Translations under genes and position numbers: made by a program
In this document: in pieces, positions 1 to 5,284 of the stretch
How positions within the stretch are numbered: position 1 is the first letter of the stretch
Layout of the letters: the number at the start of each line of letters is the position of its first letter
The notes under the pieces: generated by a model
Seen by the model: only the letters and a program-made list of their open reading frames with translations
Told to the model about the DNA's origin: nothing
The model's database searches: none
Assembly (NCBI GenBank): GCA_900546215.1
Contig: URCD01000121.1
Coordinates: forward strand, 1 to 6,278
Source: an uncultured Eubacteriales bacterium
GTDB taxonomy: Bacteria > Bacillota > Clostridia > Lachnospirales > Anaerotignaceae
Direction: 5' to 3'
Length of the DNA: 6,278 bases

Positions 1-93
1 GCATCTGCACCCCACCCGGAACAAATATTGAGGCTTAAGACTGAACTGCCGCTTAAGAAGTACGACATGCTTAGGAAGGCTACAAAGCAGTAA
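1..93 (+). CDS. 3' end of an unidentified gene (partial)
   Basis: The first frame is open from the window edge to a TAA at 91-93, giving 30 C-terminal residues that end in KKYDMLRKATKQ. The tail is basic and hydrophilic. A stretch reading APHPEQILRLK faintly recalls the HP-x-x-x-R-I-x-x-L ends of M48-type metallopeptidases, but that is far too little to name a family. The stop lies only 12 bases before the next start codon, and the ribosome binding site of the next gene begins inside this stop region, so the two genes are probably co-transcribed. That a real gene ends here is inferred from this tight spacing and the open frame; the product is unknown. Confidence 0.5.
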   Translation, partial: ASAPHPEQILRLKTELPLKKYDMLRKATKQ

Positions 94-105
94 GGGGGGA
101 TATAT

Positions 106-840
106 ATGGCTAAACCAGACAAAATAACGAAAAAGATAACGATAATAGGAGCAGTTGTGGCTGTTGCATTTATTATACTGTCGGCTGTTCTCAAACTGGA
201 TGCAAAGGTAATGCTTTCAGGCGTTGTCGTTATATGGGCTGTGCTGATGATAGTAAGAATGTATATTATAAACGGAAGAAATAAGGAATATTCACAGATG
301 CTTGACCATTTAAGCAAAATTCTTACGGAGGACAATGACCCGGAGAAATATATTCAAAAATGCAACGACTACAGCGAAAAGGTTGACGATGATGCATTCA
401 AGACAATGCTCAAGGTTAATTCCGCAGTTGGATATTCATGTATGTGTAAATATGAGGAAGCTTTGGACGTACTTAAGTCAGCGGATTTATCGTTGCTAAA
501 TCCGAGCCATAAGGCTGTCGCTTTAAATAATCTGGCACAGTTTTCTTATTTCATTGGAAAGAATGAAGAAGGCACAAAATATGTAGAGGAAAACTTTCAG
601 ACATTCCAGAAATACCTTGGAAACAAAAGCTTTGCGGCGTCATTTATGACGACCTTCTCTTTCTATTACTATTTAAGGGGAAATAAGCCAAAGGCTAAAA
701 GCTATACTGAACAGGTAATTGAATTTATCAAAAACTCAGGCAGCACATCAGAAGGTGATATGACAATTCTGCAGAAAATGAATGACCTTTTGGAAAAAAT
801 AAACGTTATGCCTGAGCCTGAAGAAATGTATGATGAATAA
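106..840 (+). CDS. membrane-anchored TPR-like protein of unknown function
   Basis: The product has 244 residues. Two hydrophobic segments (about 11-29 and 35-55) are joined by a short polar turn (KLDAK), predicting an N-terminal hairpin membrane anchor with a soluble domain on one side. Residues about 65-232 are helical and look like degenerate tetratricopeptide repeats: the pattern aromatic or Gly, then EEAL or KPKAKSY, recurs near 109-125, 138-160 and 183-205. TPR-like domains generally mediate protein-protein contacts; no catalytic motif is visible. The C-terminus is acidic (PEPEEMYDE). The ATG at 106 is preceded by AGGGGGGA with about 5 bases of spacing, and the gene follows the preceding partial gene by 12 bases, suggesting an operon. 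The frame and start are secure; the function is not recognised. Confidence 0.85.
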   Translation: MAKPDKITKKITIIGAVVAVAFIILSAVLKLDAKVMLSGVVVIWAVLMIVRMYIINGRNKEYSQMLDHLSKILTEDNDPEKYIQKCNDYSEKVDDDAFKTMLKVNSAVGYSCMCKYEEALDVLKSADLSLLNPSHKAVALNNLAQFSYFIGKNEEGTKYVEENFQTFQKYLGNKSFAASFMTTFSFYYYLRGNKPKAKSYTEQVIEFIKNSGSTSEGDMTILQKMNDLLEKINVMPEPEEMYDE

Positions 841-843
841 AAA

Positions 844-868
844 TAACCGTCCCTAAAAGGGACGGTTA
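844..868 (-). terminator. Rho-independent terminator of perR, between convergent genes
   Basis: A perfect 10-bp stem (844-853 with 859-868, core ACCGTCCC/GGGACGGT) closes a 5-base loop. Read on the - strand the stem is followed by TTTTTATT, the usual U-rich tail, and it begins about 20 bases after the perR stop. Read on the + strand the stem is followed by AAATTCTG, which is a weak tail, so termination of the TPR-like gene is less certain. The - strand T-tract overlaps the stop codon of the TPR-like gene. Confidence 0.85.
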
Positions 869-887
869 AATTCTGATATGACATAAA

Positions 888-1307
888 TCAATCTTTGCAG
901 TTTTCGCAAAGGCCATAAAAGAAAAGCTGTTTCCTGTCGATACCGTACTCTGTTTCAGAACTGATTTTATCAACGATAGAATTAATTTCAGATGAAACAT
1001 CGACGTCAACATCGCAGACGCTTCCGCATTTTCTGCATATAATATGGGGATGAAATTCCGTATTATAGTCATAATGCTGACTTTCACCATCAATACTTAG
1101 TACCTGAATAATATCAGCTGATGTAAATGAATCAAGCGTTTTGTAAACAGTGGCGAGACTCATAGTGGGGTTGGTAGGTTCAAGGGCTTTAAAAATAGCT
1201 TCTGCTGTTGGATGAGCTTTAGTGCTCATCAGCATATTTAAAATAGCAATACGCTGGGGAGTAACTTTAAGGCCCTTGGAGCGCAGCATTTCTGTAATAT
1301 TGCTCAT
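888..1307 (-). CDS. perR: Fur-family peroxide-responsive repressor (PerR-like)
   Basis: The product has 139 residues, the normal length for the Fur family. The N-terminal winged helix is clear (GLKVTPQR at 12-19, HPTAEAIF at 32-39, SLATVYKTLD at 50-59). Structural zinc ligands are present as two CxxC pairs (C91/C94 and C134/C137). The regulatory metal ligands of Bacillus PerR (H37, D85, H91, H93, D104) all have counterparts at a constant offset of five: H32, D80, H86, H88 and D99. Aspartate at the last position, rather than the glutamate typical of Fur, favours PerR, which senses peroxide by metal-catalysed oxidation of histidine. C98 is an extra cysteine beside D99. The start ATG has AAGGAG 8 bases upstream. 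A Per-box-like palindrome in the promoter suggests autoregulation. In anaerobes PerR typically represses rubrerythrin-type peroxide and oxygen defence genes, none of which lie in this window. Zur or Fur specificity is less likely but not excluded. Confidence 0.88.
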   Translation of the reverse strand: MSNITEMLRSKGLKVTPQRIAILNMLMSTKAHPTAEAIFKALEPTNPTMSLATVYKTLDSFTSADIIQVLSIDGESQHYDYNTEFHPHIICRKCGSVCDVDVDVSSEINSIVDKISSETEYGIDRKQLFFYGLCENCKD

Positions 1308-1315
1308 TTTATCAA

Positions 1316-1321
1316 CTCCTT
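1316..1321 (-). promoter_or_regulatory. perR ribosome binding site
   Basis: On the - strand the sequence reads AAGGAG followed by TTGATAAA and ATG, a near-ideal Shine-Dalgarno with 8-base spacing. It fixes the perR start at 1307. Confidence 0.8.
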
Positions 1322-1356
1322 TTCTCTATTAATAATAGTTATTCTTAAATAATAAT

Positions 1357-1386
1357 ACTATAAGAATTATAATAAGTCAATGTTAA
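1357..1386 (-). promoter_or_regulatory. predicted perR promoter
   Basis: On the - strand, TTAACA (1386-1381) is a 5/6 match to the -35 consensus and TATAGT (1362-1357) a 5/6 match to the -10 consensus, with an 18-base spacer. The start would be near 1350, giving a leader of about 43 bases. The Per-box-like palindrome at 1358-1372 covers the -10 and part of the spacer, a normal position for repression. Confidence 0.6.
1358..1372. promoter_or_regulatory. Per-box-like operator in the perR-trmL intergenic region
   Basis: CTATAAGAATTATAA matches 12 of the 14 specified positions of the Bacillus Per box (TTATAATNATTATAA); the right half-site ATTATAA is perfect. The two mismatches are the outer and inner bases of the left half. 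The palindromic character continues outward at 1356-1357 with 1373-1374. It overlaps the deduced perR -10 element and lies just upstream of the trmL promoter. AT-richness raises the chance of a fortuitous match, but its place in front of a PerR-like gene supports function. Confidence 0.6.
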
Positions 1387-1394
1387 ATTTTGCA

Positions 1395-1400
1395 TATAAT
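1395..1400 (+). promoter_or_regulatory. predicted -10 element of trmL
   Basis: TATAAT is a perfect -10 hexamer. No good -35 is present at the standard distance (1372-1377 reads ATAAGT). The start would be near 1407, leaving a leader of about 32 bases before trmL. The Per-box-like palindrome ends at the edge of the -35 region. Confidence 0.45.
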
Positions 1401-1422
1401 GTTTCAGATAAATTAATCTTAT

Positions 1423-1427
1423 GGAGG
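1423..1427 (+). promoter_or_regulatory. trmL ribosome binding site
   Basis: GGAGG is a strong Shine-Dalgarno, but it sits 11 bases before the ATG at 1439, slightly longer than usual. No in-frame alternative start fits better, and the protein begins directly with the conserved N-terminal strand of TrmL. Confidence 0.75.
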
Positions 1428-1438
1428 AATAAAGAACT

Positions 1439-1927
1439 ATGAATATTGTTTTACATGAGCCGGAAATACCTCAAAATACCGGAAACATATCTAGAACCTG
1501 CGCTGTTACGCATTCTAAACTGCATCTAATAAAGCCATTAGGTTTTTCTGTAGAAGATAGATACTTGAAAAGGTCTGGACTTGATTACTGGCAGTTTCTT
1601 GATGTCAGCTACTATGAGAATTTTGAAGATTTTTTAGACAAAAATCCAAATGCTAAAATATTTATGGCAACAACAAAGGCGAAAAAGATTTATACGGATG
1701 TTACATATTCTGAAAATGATTTTATAATGTTTGGTAAAGAAAGCGCAGGAATACCGGAAGAAATTTTATTAAAATATAAGGACACAAGCGTAAGAATACC
1801 TATGTATGATGAATTAAGAAGCTTAAATCTTTCAAATTCAGTAGCAATAATATTATATGAAGCTCTTAGACAGCAAAATTTTAGGGGCTTGACTACAGAA
1901 GGTCAACTGCATAAATATAGATGGTAA
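1439..1927 (+). CDS. trmL: tRNA (cytidine(34)-2'-O)-methyltransferase, TrmL-type SPOUT
   Basis: The product has 162 residues, typical of TrmL (formerly YibK/CspR). All three SPOUT (SpoU-type) motifs are in order: motif 1, EPEIPQNTGNISRT (7-20); motif 2, FGKESAGIP (98-106); motif 3, RIPM (119-122) followed by RSLNLSNSVAIILYEALRQ (127-145). Motifs 2 and 3 form the knotted AdoMet-binding site, and R19 corresponds to the conserved catalytic-region arginine. The enzyme is cytoplasmic, acts as a dimer and in characterised bacteria methylates the 2'-hydroxyl of the wobble nucleotide of certain leucine tRNAs. The minimal length shows that it lacks the extra N-terminal RNA-binding domain of larger SpoU proteins. 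The gene has its own -10 and is followed at once by a strong terminator, so it is probably monocistronic. Its divergent neighbour is perR, and the shared intergenic region leaves open some peroxide-linked control. Confidence 0.93.
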   Translation: MNIVLHEPEIPQNTGNISRTCAVTHSKLHLIKPLGFSVEDRYLKRSGLDYWQFLDVSYYENFEDFLDKNPNAKIFMATTKAKKIYTDVTYSENDFIMFGKESAGIPEEILLKYKDTSVRIPMYDELRSLNLSNSVAIILYEALRQQNFRGLTTEGQLHKYRW

Positions 1928-1930
1928 TTG

Positions 1931-1980
1931 AAAATAAAGAGCTTTAACAAATAAATTTATTTGTTAAAGCTCTTTATTTT
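1931..1980. terminator. 50-bp perfect palindrome, bidirectional terminator
   Basis: Two 25-base arms (1931-1955 and 1956-1980) are exact reverse complements, centred on AAATTT. The GC-containing core is AAAGAGCTTTAAC against GTTAAAGCTCTTT. Each arm ends in a T-rich run when read outward (TTTATTTT), so either strand yields a long stem with a U-rich 3' end. It begins 3 bases after the trmL stop and ends 20 bases before the stop of the convergent HTH gene, fitting a shared terminator for both. Confidence 0.85.
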
Positions 1981-2000
1981 TATGCTTGAATTCTATTGAA

Positions 2001-3461
2001 TTATTTGGATGTCGTTATTTCACTGAGAGACAGCATGCGATATACCATTGCCCCATACTGGTCCATAAAGCCCTTTAAGCTTGTTGCAGGATAATGTCTG
2101 CATGAGTCAAGGCCTTTTACGGAATTAATGCATTTTGAAATCCCTTCAATAATAGACTCGCTTAAAATACTATAGAACTGCGGTCCATACGGGCTGTAAA
2201 ATCTAACTGTATTTTTTAAAAACAGCTTATTATGATTATTATAAATAGAGAATTTTATAAACTGGTGAGAATAGGGTATATCCTCATCGTCGATCACATA
2301 GAAGTTTATCTTATCATTTTTATCACAAAGCTCAAGTACATGATCTATATGCTTTTTCCGCTCTTCTATTGACATTCTGTAAATAATATCAGTGAAATAA
2401 AATTCTCCGTCCTCTATATATCTAATTAAGTCGGATTTTGTTATAAAGAACAGCTCCTCCCATGTTACCATCAGCGTTCTGAGCATTTTTTCCGTTGCGC
2501 TGTCATATCCCTGCTCATATGCAGCGGATACTATATTGTCGATAATTTCAGGTGGAAGAAGATACTCAAACCCTCTTGCCAAAAATATTTGATAATCGTT
2601 GAAGGCATAAAAATTGCTTCTGTATCCGCTTGAAACAAGCTCCTGTGAGGCAGTCGCCATAACAAGTAGATGATGTATTTTGAATAAAGAAAGTATTCTG
2701 CTGTATATAACGTCTATTTTATCTGGATCAGTTATTACTGTAAGCATTGCAATCCTTCCGCGCTGGTCTAAGGAGCACATAAGAGCAGCTAAACCTTTAA
2801 CAACAATAATGTTTCTATCTTTAAAATTAGTATTGTCATAAAAATCAAAGGAGATGTAATTGTATCTGTTTATGAAATAATAGAGAAATAAATAGTCTGA
2901 GTTTTCAAGATTATTAACATTTAAGCCTATTCTCATATGTATTGGGGCCTTAAGTTCATCATTTGGAATATCAGAAATATTCGCCTGGGCTCTTGGAAGA
3001 GAGCATACATCTAAGGTGCATAAGATTTCAACCGGTTCCTCGGAGCTTAATATAAGATTTTTAAAATCATTATCCAGGTAGTTTGATATTTCAGCTGGAT
3101 TTAAAAGAACCTTTGTCTGATAATCTCCATTTTTTGAAGACTTTTTATCATAATAGGCCTGTGTGCTTTTAAATGCGTCCTTTAGGATAGTATAGAGGTA
3201 GGTAGGCAGCTGCTCTTCCGACACAACGACATTAAATTCTGAACAGAAATTATCAAGTTCAGATTGAATGATTATTTCATCAGCAAAAATTTTTGATAAA
3301 TTTTTGTTAATAGGTCCCGCAACTCTGGCCGCTGGTAGCTTTGACTGATTACACCATTTACTTATATATGAAACATCATATCCTGCTGCATCTGCAACCG
3401 TCGATAGTTTTACATTAGTAAATTTAATCAATTTTTTTAATAAACTGCCGTAATTTTCCAT
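2001..3461 (-). CDS. large helix-turn-helix protein, probable transcription regulator of the divergent CoA-transferase operon
   Basis: The product has 486 residues from the chosen ATG. Residues about 7-43 look like an HTH of the XRE/Cro type: LLKKLIKFTN, then LSTVADAAGYDVSYISKWCNQ, with a likely recognition helix at 29-38. The remaining 440 or so residues match no family I recognise. They alternate predicted strands and helices, are rich in aromatic residues (SDYLFLYYFINRYNYISFDFYD near 188-209), and show no membrane segment, signal peptide or P-loop. Such a long C-terminal part suggests ligand sensing or oligomerisation, but that is inference. An in-frame GTG at 3470 would extend it by three residues; ATG 3461 is preferred because AAAGGGTGG lies at suitable distance from it and would overlap the GTG. 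The gene is divergent from the CoA-transferase gene, an arrangement common for local regulators. DNA binding is moderately sure; target and effector are unknown. Confidence 0.82.
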   Translation of the reverse strand: MENYGSLLKKLIKFTNVKLSTVADAAGYDVSYISKWCNQSKLPAARVAGPINKNLSKIFADEIIIQSELDNFCSEFNVVVSEEQLPTYLYTILKDAFKSTQAYYDKKSSKNGDYQTKVLLNPAEISNYLDNDFKNLILSSEEPVEILCTLDVCSLPRAQANISDIPNDELKAPIHMRIGLNVNNLENSDYLFLYYFINRYNYISFDFYDNTNFKDRNIIVVKGLAALMCSLDQRGRIAMLTVITDPDKIDVIYSRILSLFKIHHLLVMATASQELVSSGYRSNFYAFNDYQIFLARGFEYLLPPEIIDNIVSAAYEQGYDSATEKMLRTLMVTWEELFFITKSDLIRYIEDGEFYFTDIIYRMSIEERKKHIDHVLELCDKNDKINFYVIDDEDIPYSHQFIKFSIYNNHNKLFLKNTVRFYSPYGPQFYSILSESIIEGISKCINSVKGLDSCRHYPATSLKGFMDQYGAMVYRMLSLSEITTSK

Positions 3462-3500
3462 ACAATCCACCCTTTGCTATTATAATTGCTTCTACATATA

Positions 3501-3529
3501 TTTATAAACCATAATTATCTGTTTGTAAA
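3501..3529 (-). promoter_or_regulatory. predicted promoter of the HTH regulator gene
   Basis: On the - strand, TTTACA (3529-3524) matches the -35 consensus at 5 of 6 positions and TATAAA (3506-3501) matches the -10 at 5 of 6, separated by exactly 17 bases. The start would be near 3494, giving a leader of about 33 bases that includes the AAAGGGTGG ribosome binding site. Confidence 0.6.
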
Positions 3530-3557
3530 TAAGAACATTGTAATTAAATTGAATAAA

Positions 3558-3599
3558 ATTGACGAAATAGACCGAATGTTGATTTCATTTAACGTCAAT
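3558..3599. repeat. 7-bp inverted repeat in the regulator-CoA-transferase intergenic region
   Basis: ATTGACG (3558-3564) and CGTCAAT (3593-3599) are exact reverse complements, with centres 35 bases apart. The right arm overlaps the deduced -35 of the CoA-transferase promoter. These are the most GC-containing, non-random-looking words in an otherwise very AT-rich gap. They could be paired half-sites of an operator; binding is not shown. Confidence 0.4.
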
Positions 3600-3641
3600 A
3601 AATCTTGGTATATAATTCAAAACATAGAGAGAATGTTAATT
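3574..3641 (+). repeat. imperfect direct repeat GAATGTTRATT flanking the CoA-transferase promoter
   Basis: GAATGTTGATT (3574-3584) and GAATGTTAATT (3631-3641) agree at 10 of 11 positions and begin 57 bases apart, one upstream of the -35 and one just after the predicted start. An inverted AACATT occurs at 3534-3539. The placement resembles paired regulator sites, but in DNA this AT-rich a chance match is possible. Confidence 0.3.
3589..3616 (+). promoter_or_regulatory. predicted promoter of the CoA-transferase operon
   Basis: TATAAT (3611-3616) is a perfect -10. A weaker -35, TTAACG (3589-3594, 4/6), lies 16 bases upstream. Transcription would begin near 3623, leaving a leader of about 69 bases without an obvious riboswitch or terminator hairpin. 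A weak -35 fits a promoter needing activation or tight control. Confidence 0.5.
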
Positions 3642-3675
3642 AAATATTAAACAGCGATTTAAATAAATTACAACT

Positions 3676-3682
3676 GGGAGGG
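3676..3682 (+). promoter_or_regulatory. CoA-transferase ribosome binding site
   Basis: GGGAGGG lies 9 bases before the ATG at 3692, a strong site that fixes the start of the CoA-transferase. Confidence 0.75.
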
Positions 3683-3691
3683 AAACAAAAA

Positions 3692-5245
3692 ATGAAAAAA
3701 GTAAAAGTTTTAACCGCTGCCGAAGCGGCTATGCTGGTTAAAGACGGTGATACTGTTGCTACAGGCGGCTTCGTCGGGAGCGGAAGTCCTGAAGCTCTTA
3801 CGAGAGCGCTTGAGAAAAGGTTTCTTGAAACCGGATGTCCTAAAGAATTGACACTTTTTCATGCAGCGGGCCAAGGAAACCGTGATGGCAGCTCTTCAGA
3901 TCATTTTGCGCATGAAGGAATGACTAAGAAAGTAATAGCAGGTCACTATAATATGGCTCCTAACCTTGGTCAGTTAATAATTGACAATAAAATTGAAGGA
4001 TACAATCTTCCTCAGGGAGTTATCAGTCAGATGTTCAGAGACATCGCCGGACATAAAATAGGAACGCTTACTCATGTCGGGCTTAATACATATGTTGACC
4101 CAAGAATAGAGGGTGGAAAGCTTAACGGTGTTACTAAAGAAGATATAGTTGAGGTCGTAAATCTTTTCGGAGAGGAAAGACTTCTATATAAAACAAGACC
4201 AATTGATGTTTGCTTTATCAGAGGGACATACGCTGATGAAGCGGGAAACGTATCATTTCAGAGAGAAGTAACTCCATGTGATGCGACTTCACTTGCTCAG
4301 GCAACAAGAAACAGCGGCGGAACAGTAATAATTCAGGTTGAAAAGGTGGTAAAAGCAGGAACACTTGACCCTAAGCTTGTAAAAATCCCCGGCATATATG
4401 TTGATGCTGTTGTTGTTGGAGCACCAGACGAACATGAGCAGTGCTTTGGCTGTGCATATGATCCTACGTTAACAGGAGAGGCTTCTGCGCCAGATGGAGC
4501 CGCTATGGAAATTCCCCTTTCTGCTAAAAAGATTATCGGGAGAAGAGCTGCGATGGAGCTTAGGGAAAATACAGTTGTTAATCTTGGAATAGGTATTCCT
4601 GAGTACATTTCAATGGTTGCAAATGAAGAAGGTATTGGGGATTATATGACGCTTACTGTTGAGGCCGGACCTGTAGGAGGAATTCCTCTTGGAGGAACTC
4701 AGTTTGGAGCGGCTGTAAACGCAGACTGTTATCTTGATCAGGGTTATCAGTTTGATTTTTATGACGGAGGCGGTATTGACCTTGCATTTTTAGGACTTGC
4801 ACAGGCTGATAAAAACGGTAACGTAAATGTTTCTAAGTTTGGTCCGAGAATTGCCGGCTGCGGCGGCTTTATTAATATAACGCAGAATGCTAAAAGGGTA
4901 TTTTTCTGCGGAACCTTTACAGCCGGAGGACTTAAGACAAGCATAAATGACGGCAAGCTTGTAATCGACAGCGAGGGAAGAGAGAAAAAATTAATCAGTG
5001 ATGTAGAACAGATAACTTTCAGCGGTGAATATGCCAACAAAACAAACCAGCCGGTAATGTATATAACTGAAAGAGCCGTTTTTGAGCTTAGAAAGGACGG
5101 AGTTTATCTTACAGAGGTAGCGCCTGGAATTGATATTAAGACTCAGGTGATTGATCTTATGGGATTTGAACCTAAGATTGACGGAGAGGTAAAGCTGATG
5201 GACTCCAGGATTTTTAAAGACGAATTAATGGGACTTAAAAAATAA
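3692..5245 (+). CDS. pct: propionate CoA-transferase-like acyl-CoA:acetate CoA-transferase (family I)
   Basis: The product has 517 residues, the normal length for single-chain family I CoA-transferases of the Pct/YdiF group, in which alpha-like and beta-like halves are fused. The N-terminal half carries the glycine loop TGGFVGSGSPEAL (24-36). The C-terminal half has NTVVNLGIGIPE (293-304) and the active-site motif TVEAGPVGGIP (322-332). The glutamate falls at 324, the same number as the catalytic glutamate described for Clostridium propionicum Pct, which forms the glutamyl-CoA thioester intermediate. The enzyme moves CoA between short-chain acids such as acetate, propionate, lactate, acrylate or butyrate. 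As first gene of the operon, followed by a crotonase after 39 bases and then an acyl-CoA dehydrogenase, it probably activates the substrate or releases the acid product. The preferred acid is not readable from sequence. It is cytoplasmic, with no signal or membrane segment. Family is secure; the gene symbol reflects similarity, not proven substrate. Confidence 0.9.
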   Translation: MKKVKVLTAAEAAMLVKDGDTVATGGFVGSGSPEALTRALEKRFLETGCPKELTLFHAAGQGNRDGSSSDHFAHEGMTKKVIAGHYNMAPNLGQLIIDNKIEGYNLPQGVISQMFRDIAGHKIGTLTHVGLNTYVDPRIEGGKLNGVTKEDIVEVVNLFGEERLLYKTRPIDVCFIRGTYADEAGNVSFQREVTPCDATSLAQATRNSGGTVIIQVEKVVKAGTLDPKLVKIPGIYVDAVVVGAPDEHEQCFGCAYDPTLTGEASAPDGAAMEIPLSAKKIIGRRAAMELRENTVVNLGIGIPEYISMVANEEGIGDYMTLTVEAGPVGGIPLGGTQFGAAVNADCYLDQGYQFDFYDGGGIDLAFLGLAQADKNGNVNVSKFGPRIAGCGGFINITQNAKRVFFCGTFTAGGLKTSINDGKLVIDSEGREKKLISDVEQITFSGEYANKTNQPVMYITERAVFELRKDGVYLTEVAPGIDIKTQVIDLMGFEPKIDGEVKLMDSRIFKDELMGLKK

Positions 5246-5270
5246 TTAACTATAAAATTAAAGTATAAAA

Positions 5271-5275
5271 AGGAG
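5271..5275 (+). promoter_or_regulatory. crotonase ribosome binding site
   Basis: AGGAG within AAAAAGGAGAG lies 9 bases before ATG 5285. No convincing terminator or promoter occurs in the 39-base gap after the CoA-transferase, supporting co-transcription. Confidence 0.7.
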
Positions 5276-5284
5276 AGATTTTCA

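Noticed and set aside
1..93. M48 peptidase C-terminus
   Set aside because: Resemblance rests on about ten residues with no zinc-binding motif in view, too weak to annotate.
866..1093. Open frame on the - strand overlapping perR in another frame
   Set aside because: It lies within the perR coding region in a different frame, has no ribosome binding site and shows no family features, whereas perR is clearly conserved.
1421..1432. Mini-ORF ATG GAG GAA TAA overlapping the trmL ribosome binding site
   Set aside because: Three codons arise simply from the GGAGGAATAA motif; it has no ribosome binding site of its own.
3462..3470. GTG at 3470 as start of the HTH regulator
   Set aside because: The purine-rich AAAGGGTGG overlaps this GTG and so cannot serve it, but it is well placed for the ATG at 3461.
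3479..3484. A perfect - strand TATAAT before the HTH regulator gene
   Set aside because: Transcription would start only about 11 bases before the ATG, within the ribosome binding site, and no -35 fits. The 3501-3529 pair is better.
3541..3691. Sigma-54 promoter in front of the CoA-transferase gene
   Set aside because: No GG/GC pair with -24/-12 spacing was found, and the HTH regulator lacks a AAA+ sigma-54 activation domain. A sigma-A-type -10 is present instead.
4333..5040. Two open frames antisense to the CoA-transferase gene (4333-4608 and 4759-5040)
   Set aside because: Both are serine-, proline- and leucine-rich translations of the reverse strand of a well-conserved enzyme gene, without start signals; they are shadows.
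3692..5245. Family III (CaiB-type) CoA-transferase, as in carnitine or gamma-butyrobetaine clusters
   Set aside because: The protein has the EAGPVGG motif and fused two-half architecture of family I; CaiB-type motifs are absent.
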